From contig CAWAHD010000002.1 of the NCBI GenBank assembly GCA_963781785.1, positions 1,860,001 to 1,924,000 on the forward strand: a stretch of DNA of 64,000 bases. The letters are read 5' to 3'. The notes beneath the pieces were generated by a model. That model did not search any database, was not told the DNA's origin, and saw only the letters and a program-made list of their open reading frames with translations. The translations under genes were made by a program, and so were the position numbers. Below, piece after piece: positions 25,301 to 35,630 of this stretch (positions within the stretch are counted from its first letter, which is position 1; the number at the start of each line of letters is the position of its first letter). Source of the DNA: CAWAHD01 sp963781785. Lineage in GTDB: Bacteria > Planctomycetota > Planctomycetia > Isosphaerales > Isosphaeraceae.

Positions 25301-26857
25301 TCAGCTCATCTCGATCGTGGCCGGCTTCCGCGAGGCCTGGTGCCGAGCCGGTGCCTCGATCGGGCAAGCCGGCAAACCGAGGTCCTCCGCCAGCAACCGC
25401 GAGGTGATCCGAGCTCCTTCGAAAATGATCGGCAGGCCGCTGCCGGGGTGCGTGCCGCCTCCGACCAGGTACACCGATTCCAGGTCGTGGAATCGGTTGC
25501 CGGGCCGCAAGTGAAGCATCTGGCGCAGGTTGTGCGCCAGGTTGAAGGTCGACCCCCGGTGAATCTCGTAGGTGTGGTCCCAGTCGGCCGGCGTGACCAC
25601 GCGCTCGAACCGGATCCGCTGCTCCACGCCGTCGAGGCCGATCTTGCCCAGTTGCCGGACTGCCAGATCGCGGAACCGCGCCTTCTCTCGGGCCCAGTCC
25701 ACGTTGGGATGCTGATGAGTCACGGGAACCAGCACGTACAGCGTGCTCATGCCCGGGGGCGCCAGGGCCGGGTCGGTCGAGCAGGCGTTCTGTACATAGA
25801 ACGAAGGGTCGCTCGACAGAACGTGCCGGCTCTCGATCTCGTCGAGGTTTTCGCGGTAGTTGCGCGCCAGATAGATCGTGTGATGGGCCAGGTGGGGATA
25901 GCATCCCTCGATTCCCAGGTAGAGCATGAACGTCGAGCAGGAGAACCTCTTCCGGGCGATCCTGGCGCTCGTCCAGCGACGCCGGAGTCGGTCCGGAACA
26001 AGCCGGTGCATCGCCCGGGCGAAGTCGGCATTGATCACGATGGCGTGAGCGCGGTGCAGACCCGATCTCGACCGCACGCCGGTCGCGCGGTGGCCGTCGA
26101 AGAGGATCTCCTCGACTTCGTCATCAAGCGAGATCTCGACGCCAAGATCCTCGGCCACTCCCGCCATCGCTCGGGTCACCGAGCCGCAGCCTCCCTTCGG
26201 GTGAAAGACGCCGTACTCGTATTCGAGGAATCCGAGAATCGAGAAGAGGCTGGGGCAATTGAACGGCGACATTCCCAGGTATTTCGACTGGAACGTCAGC
26301 GCCAGCCGGATCCGCTCGTCTCCAAAGTACCGGCGCAGCTCGCCATCGAGCGACCGCCACGGGCGCAGGGAAGGCAGCATCTTCGCCACGCTCGGCGAGA
26401 GCAGATCGCGCCAGCTCCCAAACGGCGCCTCCAGGATCGGACGAAAATGATCCATCTTGACCCGGTTATCGGCGATGAAGCGGCGAAACGATCCGGCGTC
26501 GGCGGGCGAGAGCCTGGCGATGGCCTGTTCCATCCGCTGCAAGTTGGGAGTCGCCCAGAGGTCGCCGCCGGCCCCGAAAATGAGGTGGTACTGGGGGTCA
26601 AGCTTGATCAGCTCGACCTCGTCATGCAAATTGCGGCCGACACTCTGGAAAATCTCATCGAGGACACGGGGATAAAGGAAAAAAGTCGGCCCGACGTCGA
26701 ACTGAAAGCCGCCACCCGTCAGGGTCGACGTTCGCCCGCCCACCACGGGCTGACGTTCGAGCAGCTTGACCCGGGCGCCGGCTCGAGCCATCAACATGGC
26801 GCAGGCCAGCCCGCCCGGGCCTGCTCCGATGATCACAACGCGCTTGGTCCTGGCCAT
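25301..26857 (-). CDS. carotenoid desaturase of the CrtI/CrtN family
   Basis: About 518 residues from the ATG at 26857, which follows AAGGAGAG. The N-terminus is VVIIGAGPGGLACAMLMARA (FAD-binding), then LLERQPVVGGRTSTL and FQFDVGPTFFLYPRVLD. The C-terminal signature is LESVYLVGGGTHPGSGLPII. Length and motifs fit phytoene or diapophytoene desaturases. It is the first enzyme gene of the cluster, followed after 28 bases by a second desaturase, then an acyltransferase and a glycosyltransferase. This matches the C30 (squalene-derived) carotenoid gene sets described in planctomycetes such as Planctopirus. No squalene or phytoene synthase is present in the window. Confidence 0.9.
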   Translation of the reverse strand: MARTKRVVIIGAGPGGLACAMLMARAGARVKLLERQPVVGGRTSTLTGGGFQFDVGPTFFLYPRVLDEIFQSVGRNLHDEVELIKLDPQYHLIFGAGGDLWATPNLQRMEQAIARLSPADAGSFRRFIADNRVKMDHFRPILEAPFGSWRDLLSPSVAKMLPSLRPWRSLDGELRRYFGDERIRLALTFQSKYLGMSPFNCPSLFSILGFLEYEYGVFHPKGGCGSVTRAMAGVAEDLGVEISLDDEVEEILFDGHRATGVRSRSGLHRAHAIVINADFARAMHRLVPDRLRRRWTSARIARKRFSCSTFMLYLGIEGCYPHLAHHTIYLARNYRENLDEIESRHVLSSDPSFYVQNACSTDPALAPPGMSTLYVLVPVTHQHPNVDWAREKARFRDLAVRQLGKIGLDGVEQRIRFERVVTPADWDHTYEIHRGSTFNLAHNLRQMLHLRPGNRFHDLESVYLVGGGTHPGSGLPIIFEGARITSRLLAEDLGLPACPIEAPARHQASRKPATIEMS

Positions 26858-26939
26858 CAAGAATCTCTCCTTCCTGAAAGGGAACCTGACGCCGGGCCCC
26901 ATGGTCTTTCCTAGTCCACGCCCGAGCGGTGCGCGCTCT

Positions 26940-27827
26940 TCAACTCACCGCGACCCTGCCCGGGCCGATGTGCCGCGCAAACTCGGCAAGATGCATCATC
27001 CGGTCGCCGTAACTCGCATAGCGAAGTTGAGTGCGCAGCTCCGGGCCCAGCGCGCGTCCCCCCACGATGACCGGCGTGCCAGCGGCGGTCGCCGTCTCAA
27101 AGAAGGAGAGATACTCCTCCAGGAAACGCCCTTCCTCATGAAGGTGGCTCACCGAAATGTAAACCAATCGCGGGTGATACTGACCCAGAGCGTGGCCCAG
27201 CGACTCGAGTGGTAAATTGACTCCGAGGTTGCGAACTTCCCAACCGAGCTCGCGCATCACAAGCTCACCCAAGAGGAGTGCAAGTTGATAGAAATCGCCC
27301 TCGGGAGTCGCCCCCAGAGCGAGCGGCGGCGTGCCATTGCGACCCCGGGAAGCCCGGCCAATCTGCTCCGTCAAGGCGGCCGCGACGATATGCGATGCCT
27401 GGTGTTCTTCGAAAACGTCCAGATCGCCCACCATCCAGCCATGGCCAATTTGTTCCATCACCGGTCGGATCAAGTCGTCGGCGAGCGCGGCTGCGCCCAA
27501 GCCCGAGGCCAGTACCGCCCGGATCAACGATTTCGCCGCGAACGCGTCGCCCTGCCGCAGCGCATCAGTCAGCCGCGCCCGCAGCCGATCGTCGACGACA
27601 CGCGGAATCTCCTCGTCGCTACGCCCGAAGGCCTCGAGTCCCTCGACCGGGAGTCCTTGCCGCCGACTAAACCGGATCGCTTCGGATAACAAGATCAGCC
27701 GGTGCTTTCCCACGGTTCGGCTGGCCTTCAAGTCGCCGGCGTCCACCCAGCGCTTGATCGTGCTCACGCTCACCCCGATCGCATCGGCCATCTGCCTGGT
27801 TTTCAAAAGCGGGTCGCCTACAGCCAT
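26940..27827 (-). CDS. MerR-type regulator with B12-binding domain (CarH/LitR-like), lower-ligand His replaced by Tyr
   Basis: A 295-residue protein; the ATG at 27827 follows GGGAA. An N-terminal helix-turn-helix (KTRQMADAIGVSVSTIKRWV, residues about 8-27) has the recognition region RTVGKHRLIL. A four-helix cap and a cobalamin-type Rossmann domain follow. The cap has W-MVGDLD-V-FE-EH, the exact W-x6-V-x2-EH spacing that contacts adenosylcobalamin in CarH. In the Rossmann part the segment is GDFYQLALLLGEL, so Tyr (TAT, 27288-27290) stands where CarH has the lower axial His. CarH-type proteins repress carotenoid genes in the dark and release DNA in light. Its place directly upstream of the desaturases makes it their likely regulator. 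Confidence 0.85.
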   Translation of the reverse strand: MAVGDPLLKTRQMADAIGVSVSTIKRWVDAGDLKASRTVGKHRLILLSEAIRFSRRQGLPVEGLEAFGRSDEEIPRVVDDRLRARLTDALRQGDAFAAKSLIRAVLASGLGAAALADDLIRPVMEQIGHGWMVGDLDVFEEHQASHIVAAALTEQIGRASRGRNGTPPLALGATPEGDFYQLALLLGELVMRELGWEVRNLGVNLPLESLGHALGQYHPRLVYISVSHLHEEGRFLEEYLSFFETATAAGTPVIVGGRALGPELRTQLRYASYGDRMMHLAEFARHIGPGRVAVS

Positions 27828-28312
27828 CGGAAGTTCCCAAGAACGAATTGAGCGTTTTATCGACAGATGCCCTAGCCCGAGCGCACGGGCGTATGAACGT
27901 TTTGAACGATTCAATCATACGACGGGACAGACGTGAAGGGAAGGGGGGTGCAAAAAGATGGATTACCGTGGTGTGCGGTCAGGAGGACTCAACCGCGGAT
28001 GGGGCTCCGAGCGATGAATGCGATCGGGGCTTCTGGCAAAGCGCCTGGGCGGCATCGTGAAGTCGAGTGTGTCGGCCGTGGGTTCGGCGGCCGCGCCGCG
28101 CACGCGCCTCGAGCCGACCCAGGAGCCGTTTCGAACGCCCCGGATGGGGCCGCATCGTGAAGCCCTCGGCTGAATCCTTGGGCTTCACGATTCCGCCGCA
28201 TTCGCGGCCAGGACACGTTCGGAACATCGTCTCGGGGCGGAAGCGGCGCCGAAAAGGACCCGGCCGGAGCCGTCGCCGAGCCGAGATCAAATAATGGTTT
28301 CCGCTCAGATCG
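27828..28312. other. intergenic stretch upstream of the carotenoid regulator
   Basis: No gene supported. It should hold the promoter and operator of the minus-strand regulator-carotenoid transcript, and a strong inverted repeat (28154-28191) at its distal end. Confidence 0.5.
28154..28191. repeat. 12-bp inverted repeat between the carotenoid regulator and the protease gene
   Basis: ATCGTGAAGCCC (28154-28165) and GGGCTTCACGAT (28180-28191) form a perfect 12-bp stem with a 14-base loop. It lacks a U-tract on either strand. It may act as a terminator-like structure for the protease transcript ending at 28313 or as an operator. Confidence 0.6.
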
Positions 28313-31300
28313 TCACGGCTTGGACCGGTCGGCGACCGAGCTTGTGGGCTTCAAGTCTTTCATGACCTCGCGGACGGCCGTCTCGAGCTGGCGGTCGCGC
28401 CCGGCCAGGTTGTCTTCGGGGGTGTTTTCGACGTAGACGTCCGGCTGAACGGCGTGGTTCTCCATGTTCGTGTGCCGCGCTATCCGCCAGGAAGACACCC
28501 ACGCCCGGCGTACGGATCGACGACCCGTCGATCAGGGAATAACTACCGGTTCCGATCACGGCACCCATCGTCTGGGTCCCCACAACCTTGCCGAGCCCGA
28601 GCGCGCGGAAGCCAGCCGGGAACATCTCGGCATTGGAAGCGCTCCGCCAGTTCTGGAGGACAACTTTAGGGCCGAAATAGCCGGTGAACGGCCGTTCGGT
28701 CGGCTCGACGCCGCGGGGCTGCCAGACCTCGTAGGGCCGCTGCACCAGGATTGCCAGCAGCTCCTGCTCGATGTTGCCCCCGCCGTTCCAGCGCTCGTCG
28801 ATCACCAGGCCTTCCTTGTGCCGGAACTCGGCGAGCTCTTTCTTGAACTTGGCCAGCGAGGTTTGATCCATCCCCTTGATGTGCAGGTAGCCGACGCGGT
28901 TGCCGGAAAGCTTGTCCACCAGCTCACGCCGCTCCTTGACCCAGCGGTCGTAACGCAGGTTGGCGTAGGCCGCCCCTGGGATCGGCTCGTACTTGACCTT
29001 CCAGGCGCCCTCCGGTTTCGGCTTGTCGCTGATCGTGAGCTCGACCTTGCGATTCAAGCGGCGGCCGAGGAATTTGTTGTAATCGTCGCCCGCCTTGACC
29101 GGCTTGCCGTCAAGGGCGATCAGGTAATTTCCCTTGTCGATCTTGATCCAGTCCTTGTCGGCGGGACCGTTTTCATAGACGTGGGTGATCTTGTACAGAC
29201 CGGCCGTCTGGTCGGGCTGAAGATCCAGCCCGAGGTGACGGGTCGTCACGGCGACGGGACCACTTGCGCCGGGGGCGCGGTCGCGGCCTGCCGAGGCACC
29301 CGTATGCGAGGCGTTGAGCTCGCCGATCATTTCGTTGATCACGTTCATCAGCTCATGGCGGTCGGCGACGAACGCCACCAAAGGCTTGTACTTGGCTCGC
29401 ATGGCATCCCAGTCGGTGCCGTGCAGCTTGGGGTCGTAGAAACGATACTTCATGCATCGCCACGCGTCGTCAAACATCTCGTCCCATTCCTGGCGCTTGT
29501 CGATGCGCACGGTCACGTCGAAGCTGATCCTCCGGCGAGCACCGCCGCCGCCGCCACCGGCAGCCGCGCCGGCGTCGCTCTGGCTCTGGCCGCGCCCGCC
29601 GCCGCCCAGGGCCGCGAAACCGCCGCCACCGCCACCACCACTGACCGGTGTACTGAACACCGACTCGCCCTCCTGGAAAAAGAGTGTGCGGCCGTCCCTG
29701 GTGAGCCGGAGGCTCGAGATGCCTCCGCGGAACCCGCCGCGGAAGCCGCGGGGACGGTCGCCGTCGTCCTGGGCGGCGGGCCTGGGGGTGCCCGCGGCGA
29801 TTCGCGTCATCCGGCGGCCGGTGTCCTGAATCGTGTAGATCGAAGAGGTACCGCCGCCCCCCCGGCCCCCGAATCCTCCTCCTCCACCGCCTGGGGCGGT
29901 CTCCGAGCCGACAAAGATCAAGGTTCGGCCGTCATTGGCCGGGATGTAGCTGGAGACCGAGGCCAGCCGGGTGACCTGCCGGGTGCGCCGTTTCAAACCG
30001 GACCAGTCGATCTTGGGCGTCCTGGGCGTGACGGCACGCGCCGCCACGGCGGGCCGGCGCGTTTCGGGCCCGGTTGCCGGCGACGCCCCATCGGGCCGCT
30101 GGTCGGCCTCGTCCGGATCGCGCGTGAGCTTCTCGAGCGGGACGCAGAAAAGATGCGACGACGGGCGCGCGTCGGCACTGAACTCGCCCTCGCGGCGAAT
30201 GAAGTAAACCTTGGTGCCGTCAGCGGAAAAGCGCGGGTTGCCTTCGCCGGCCGAGTCGAACGTGATCTTCTTTTCCTCGCCCCCCTGGCTGGGAATCAGA
30301 TAGACGTCGGTGGAACGCGAGACGTCGGTCTTGGCATAGGCGATCAACTTGCCATCGGGCGACCACGCCGGGCTGGCAATCGAGCCATAGGTGGAGGACG
30401 CGAGCTCTTTCTGGTTCTTGCCGTCGGCACTGATCGTGATCAGTTTGCGGTCAGAGGTCACGAATGCGATGGACTTGCTGTCGGGCGACCAGACGTAAGA
30501 CGTCTTCAAGGTGTCGAGGTCCGTGACCTTGCGGGCCTGGCCGGTGCCGTCGGCGGCGATCACGTGGATCTCCTCCCGGCCGCTCAAGTCCGAGATGAAG
30601 GCGATCGACTTGCCATCGGGTGAATACGTGACGTCGCGATCGCGGGCGGCGCCATCGGTGAGCTGGCGCAGCTCTCCCTCGTCGGTCGGGGCTGTGAATA
30701 ACTCGCCGTGGACGCTGACGACGATGTGCCGGCCGTCGGGGGACGCGTCGTAATCATCGGCCGTGGAGCTGATATCGCGGAATTCGGCCAGGGTCTGCTG
30801 CGTCTCGGCAATGATCTGGAGCGGAATCGGCTTCGTCTCGCGGCTCTTGAGGTCAAGTTTCCAGACGCCGAAATCGTGTTCAAACACAATCGTCGCGCCA
30901 TCGCCGCTGATACCGGGAAAGCGGACGTCGCCCTGGTGGAAATGGGTGATCTGCTCGGCTTCTCCGCCGTTTTCACCGACGCGCCAGATATTTGTCTGGC
31001 CTTTGCCTTCGCGATCGCTCACGAAGTAGATGAACCCGTCCCGGCTCCAGAGCGGCCACGAGTCCATGCCGTCAAATGGCGCCAGGTCTTTGAAGGTCCT
31101 GGCGGCCAGGTCCATGACGGTCACGTCGCTCTGATAGGCTCCGCGATAATACTTGCGCCAGTATGCCTGGGACTTGCGATTGATGGCTAGCCTGGTACCA
31201 TCGGGCGAGTAGCTGCCCCAGACTCCCATGTCGGGACCGGCGTCGCGGGGCATTCCGCCCTTGAGCGACACCACGTAGAGCTTGCCCATGAAGTCTTCAC

Positions 31301-31682
31301 CACGCTGACTGGCGAAGAGAATGCTCTGACCATCGGGAGACCAATCGAGGACAGTATCGTCGGCGGAATGGATCGTGAGCCGCCTGGCCGCGCCCCCCTC
31401 GGTGGGGATCACGTAGACGTCCATGTTGCCTTCGCGGTCGGATGAGAAGGCGATCGAACGGCCGTCAGGGGAAAACTTCGGATAAACGTCGCGGGCCGTG
31501 TGGACCGTCAGGCGCTCGACGTGCTTGCCTTCTTCGTCGGCCGTCCAGATATCGCCGAGGTAGGCAAAAGTGATCGTGCCGTGGTGATAATCGGGGTAGC
31601 GCACCAGCTTCGCCTCGCCGGCAGCGACAAAACCCGAGACACCGAAGAAAAGGACGAGGCAGACGGAGATGGGTTTCATCAT
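28313..31682 (-). CDS. tricorn-type TolB-propeller / PDZ / S41 protease (one frameshift near the C-terminus)
   Basis: About 1120 residues from the ATG at 31682. A signal peptide (ISVCLVLFFGVSGFVAAGEA) is followed by WD40/TolB-like blades (YPKFSPDGRSIAFSSDREGN, VLDWSPDGQSILFASQ, VTYSPDGKSIAFISDLSG) to about residue 600. Then come two Gly-rich stretches, a PDZ-like region (PADKDWIKIDKGNYLIALDG) and an S41 domain with WRSASNAEMFPAGFRALGLG carrying the likely catalytic Ser. The frame breaks near 28476; a one-base shift then gives TNMENHAVQPDVYVENTPED and VREVMKDLKPTSS, the normal C-terminus. Such proteins are periplasmic or secreted oligopeptide-degrading proteases. The long opposite-strand frame is a shadow. 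Confidence 0.88.
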
Positions 31683-32136
31683 GGATGTCGTTCCCAGTTG
31701 GGAGATACGAATGCAGGCATCGAACACCGCGGGCACCCCAAGAGAATTAGGCGGCGGGCCCCGGCTCGCCGGCCCCGAGCAGCCGCTCTCTCGTCCGGGA
31801 GATCGGTAGCCCACGCCAGATTCCTCGGCGCAGAGCCCCCACGGTTAGATCCTAACCGAGCCTGCGGACGCGCTCCAGCCGGCGGGCAGCCTGTCTGGAA
31901 GGCAGGCACGCCCAGCCCGGTTTTCGATTTTCGATTCACCATGGCCCGGTCCCGACCCCCGATTCTCGAATCCCGATTTTTGTCTCGGCCATTCGCGGTT
32001 CTGTTGACGCCTTATACCAGTTGGGAGCCCGTCCGATTCCTCGTGGTGCAGAAGCACCAGGCGCAGTCAAGCAGCCCGGGACGGGTGGCAGGGTCCCCAT
32101 TCGAGTTGGCAACTGGCCGAGTGAGGCTCGAAAAGA
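31683..32136. other. divergent intergenic stretch
   Basis: About 450 bases between the minus-strand protease and the plus-strand HlyD-type gene; promoters for both should lie here. It contains a run of near-repeats of CGATTTTCGATTC and TTCTCGAATCCCGA at about 31920-31985. No gene recognised. Confidence 0.5.
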
Positions 32137-33631
32137 ATGAGATGGCAGCGGTGGATCCGGAAGATGGTCGGACGCGTAGTCAGCGCCCTTGTCGTTCTAT
32201 TTGTTTTCCTGACATTGAGTTATCAACTCGGAGCCTGGTCCTGGATCGACCGCCAGCCCATATCGGAGCGTTATACACTCAAGCCCGTGATCCGCACCGA
32301 CTTGTATCCGACTCTCAACGCACCCGGACGACTCGAGAGCTCCAAGAGAACACTGATCCGTTGCCAGGTCGAGAGCAGCGGGTCCGGGACGATGGGAGGC
32401 TCGTCGACTCTTCTGTCCGTCCTGCCGGAGGGAACAAACGTCAAGAAGGGGGACGTGCTCGCCACACTCGACGCCTCGAGTTTCGACGAAATGTATCGCC
32501 AGCAAGTCATCACGGTCGAGCAGGCCAAGGCCAGCCACCTTCAAGCCCAGCTCGGCTATGAGATCACGTTGCTGGCCGTCGACGAATACAAGGACGGAAA
32601 GGTCCCGGAAACGATCAAGTCGATGGAAGGCTCGATCGCGCTGGCGCGATCCGACTTCACCCGCGCCATGGACCATCTGAGCTGGACCAAGCGGATGAAC
32701 CGGAAAGGGTACGCATCGGTCGCGACCATCACTTCGGAAAAGGCGAGCCTGAGCGTGCTCGAGAACAACCTCCAGAAGATGGTGATGTCGTACGACCTGT
32801 TTCAGCGGTTCACACTGCCCAAGACCGAGAAAACGCTCGGAAGCCAGGTCCTCGCCGCCAAGACGACCCTCCACAACGAGCAACTCCGGCTGTCGCGTCA
32901 GCTCGAACGATTGGCCTTGGTCAAGAAACAGCTCGATAGCTGCACCATCCGCGCGCCGCACGACGGAATTCTCTACTATTATAATGAGCCCAATCCCCGC
33001 AGCAGGACGGTTACTGTGATCGAAGAGGGTATGACGGTGCGGCAGCGGCAAAACCTCTTCTACCTGCCCGACCTCTCCGAGATGGAAGTCCAGATCGCCC
33101 TCAATGAATCCATCGTGGATCGGGTCAAGGTTGGGCAGGTCACCCAGATCCGATTGGAAGCACTTCCCAAGCTCGTGCTCGACGGACACGTGGCTACAGT
33201 CGGCCAGCTTCCGGCCAGCCCGGGTCGAGACGGCGAAGACTTCCGTTATTTCCTCAGCCTGGTCAAGCTCGACCACAACTGCGCCAGGGCTCAAGCCCGG
33301 CATGTCAGCGCGCGCCGATATCGCACTCGCACCCCGGAAAAACGTACTGGCGGTTCCCCTGGAAGCCGTGAAAACCGATGCGGGCAAAAAGGTCTGCTTC
33401 GTCGCGCACGAAGATAGTCTCGAACAACGGTACATCACAATCGGCGAGGAAACGACGGCCTTCGTCGAAGTCAAGGACGGCGTGAAAGAAGGCGAGCTCG
33501 TCGTCCTCAATCCTCCTTTTACACACACCAAGATCCAGGGCCTGTTCGACTTCGAGGTCAACGACCACTCGAAAGCGAACGAGCCGCGGAAAACCTCCGA
33601 GAAGCAGCCAATCCAACCGCGGGGCACGTGA
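32137..33631 (+). CDS. HlyD/RND-type membrane fusion (periplasmic adaptor) protein, copy 1 (one frameshift)
   Basis: About 498 residues with an N-terminal membrane anchor (VSALVVLFVFLTLSYQLGAW), a split biotinyl-lipoyl-like domain (VLPEGTNVKKGDVLATLDAS; then DSCTIRAPHDGILYYYNEPN), a central helical hairpin, and a beta-barrel region. The frame breaks near 33278, where one extra A in CACAACT makes the switch; the next frame continues APGLKPGMSARADIALAPRK, KNVLAVPLEAVKTDAGKKVC and a hydrophilic tail. Adaptors of this family link an inner-membrane ABC or RND pump to an outer-membrane duct. No pump or duct gene is adjacent. A closely related second copy follows at 33985. Confidence 0.85.
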
Positions 33632-33984
33632 CCGCCGGGGGCACGGAACGACGCCAGGTCGAGCGGTGTCGAACCGCCGTCACGGCATCGTGCCAACTCG
33701 CCATCCATCGAGCAAATCAGCGATGCGTGACTGGGTGAACTCGTCGAAGCGGTATTGCGGCTGTAGAATTATTGTTTTACAGTCCGATGTATTCAGGGCC
33801 GTTCTAAAGTCTAGCGGCAAGGCGCTTGGCTTGGCCGAATGGCAATTGATGGCGCGTCCGCAACGGATCGCCGCGTGAAGGCTGCTGACTGGGACCGAGA
33901 ACGAGCGCAATCTGAACCCACCCCCACGTTCTCCCGCGGAGTCAGCACGCGGGAGACTCCGCCAGGAGCACGTCGAAATTGGTC
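33632..33984. other. intergenic stretch between the two adaptor genes
   Basis: About 350 bases, no supported gene. It contains an AT-richer patch (TAGAATTATTGTTTTACAG at about 33764-33782) that might hold a promoter for the second adaptor gene, which would then be expressed separately. Confidence 0.45.
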
Positions 33985-35472
33985 ATGAACAAGCCGCCGA
34001 AGCGTCGGACATTCCGGTCATCGAGGTGGCTGGTGGGGATGGTTGTCGCGATCTTGGCCATGGCAGCTTTGGCCGTGGTGTGGGTACGGCGGTTCGAGCG
34101 CACCCCGCCCGCCGAACGGTACATCACCACGGGGGTGCGGCGCGCGGATCTGTTTCCCACGCTGACCGCGAGCGGCCGGGTCGAAAGCTCGAAACGGACC
34201 GTGATCGAATGCAAGCTCGAAAACATCGCCGTGGGCGTACGCGGCCAGCGGCTTCAGGCCGGCGGCGCAGCGGTGTTGCTCAGCGTGATTCCCGAGGGGT
34301 CGCTCGTGAAACAGGGCGAGGTGCTGGCCGTTCTCGACTCTTCGGATTACGAAGAACTGCTTCGGCTCCAGAAGATCACGGTCGAGCGGGCCGCCGCCGA
34401 CAAGGTCCAAGCCGAGCTCGACCTCGATATCGCCAAGCTGGCGGTCCGCGAGTTCGAGGAAGGCACGATGCGCGAAACGATCGAGGACTTCGAAGGCACG
34501 ATTCTTCTGTCCCGCTCGGATCTCGAGCGGGCGAGCGACCGCCTGGCCTGGTGTCGGCGCATGTATCAGAAAGGGTACATCGCCGCGGGAATGCTCAGTT
34601 CCGAGAAATACCGAAATGCGCAATTGTCGGTAGCGCTGAGGCAGCAGGAGTCGGCCTATGAGTTATTCAAGAAATACACCGCTCCCAAGAATCTCAAGAT
34701 CCTGAGAGGGACTGTCAAGGCGGCCGAGAACGTCCTGAATTACCAGCAATCTCGGCTGCGCCGCCATCGTCAGCGGCTGGCCTTGCTGGAAGAGCAGGTG
34801 GCAAACTGCACGATCCGCGCACCGCACGACGGTTTCGTGATCTACGCCAACAACAACAATCGCGAGGTCTACATCGAGGAAGGGATGCCGGTCCGCCAGC
34901 ACCAGCAGCTCTTCTACCTCCCCGACCTGAACGAAATGGAGGTCGTGGCGATGCTGCACGAGTCGATCGTCGAACAGGTCAGTCCGGCAATGCGCGCCCA
35001 CGTTCAAATCGAGGCGTTCCGGAATCGGCGGATCGAGGGTCACGTGACGTCGATCGCGCCGATTTCGCTGTTCAACTGGCGAACGGACGTCAAGTACTTC
35101 GAGGGGATCGTCAAGCTGGAGAACGTTCCCAGCGGGCTCAAGCCGGGGATGACCGCCGAAGTCGAGCTCGCCATGCCGCGTCGCGAGAATGTGCTGGCCA
35201 TTCCGTCGGAGGCGATCCGGATCGAGAACGGCCACGACATTTGTTTTGTGGTGCACGACGACGGCCTGGAACGGCGGGAGGTCCAGCTCGGCCAGGCCAC
35301 CCGCGAGCTCACCGAAGTGACTCACGGACTGGAGGAGGGCGAGCAGGTGGTGCTCAATCCTTCGCGCGGAGCTCTCGAGGGTGACGCTGCTGTCGCGCAA
35401 GACGACGGACTCCCCAGCGAGACGGCACCCGCTCCCGCCGCTCTCACCGGCACGGTCGCCGTGTTGCGCTGA
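33985..35472 (+). CDS. HlyD/RND-type membrane fusion (periplasmic adaptor) protein, copy 2
   Basis: A 495-residue protein from the ATG at 33985, with a membrane anchor (WLVGMVVAILAMAALAVVWV), lipoyl halves (VIPEGSLVKQGEVLAVLDSS; then NCTIRAPHDGFVIYANNNNR), a helical hairpin between them, and the barrel/end domains (SGLKPGMTAEVELAMPRREN, VLAIPSEAIRIENGHDICFV). It is clearly a paralogue of the preceding gene: PTLxAxGRxESSKRTxIxCxxE, the RAPHDG motif and the LFYLPDLxEMEV segment are shared. It ends in an Ala/Pro/Thr-rich tail. No transporter gene adjoins it, so the partner pump is unknown. Confidence 0.9.
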   Translation: MNKPPKRRTFRSSRWLVGMVVAILAMAALAVVWVRRFERTPPAERYITTGVRRADLFPTLTASGRVESSKRTVIECKLENIAVGVRGQRLQAGGAAVLLSVIPEGSLVKQGEVLAVLDSSDYEELLRLQKITVERAAADKVQAELDLDIAKLAVREFEEGTMRETIEDFEGTILLSRSDLERASDRLAWCRRMYQKGYIAAGMLSSEKYRNAQLSVALRQQESAYELFKKYTAPKNLKILRGTVKAAENVLNYQQSRLRRHRQRLALLEEQVANCTIRAPHDGFVIYANNNNREVYIEEGMPVRQHQQLFYLPDLNEMEVVAMLHESIVEQVSPAMRAHVQIEAFRNRRIEGHVTSIAPISLFNWRTDVKYFEGIVKLENVPSGLKPGMTAEVELAMPRRENVLAIPSEAIRIENGHDICFVVHDDGLERREVQLGQATRELTEVTHGLEEGEQVVLNPSRGALEGDAAVAQDDGLPSETAPAPAALTGTVAVLR

Positions 35473-35630
35473 AAAGATCGATCGCGAGGCTTCTAGCGGA
35501 CAAATCCCTGCAAGCCCGGGTCTGGGTGTGATCGCAGAGGGTGTCTCCGGCCGAAGCAAGATCCGGCAGACCCGAGGGCATCCCATCGCCGGCCGCCGAC
35601 CTTCGGAACCTCGTGAGATCAAAGCGCGCC

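Noticed and set aside
28464..30623. A 719-codon open frame on the plus strand opposite the protease gene
   Set aside because: No domain or signal; the minus strand shows clear TolB blades and an S41 domain. Antisense shadow.
32197..33708. A 503-codon open frame on the minus strand opposite the first HlyD-type gene
   Set aside because: No motif; low-complexity translation; the plus strand has a clear HlyD fold.
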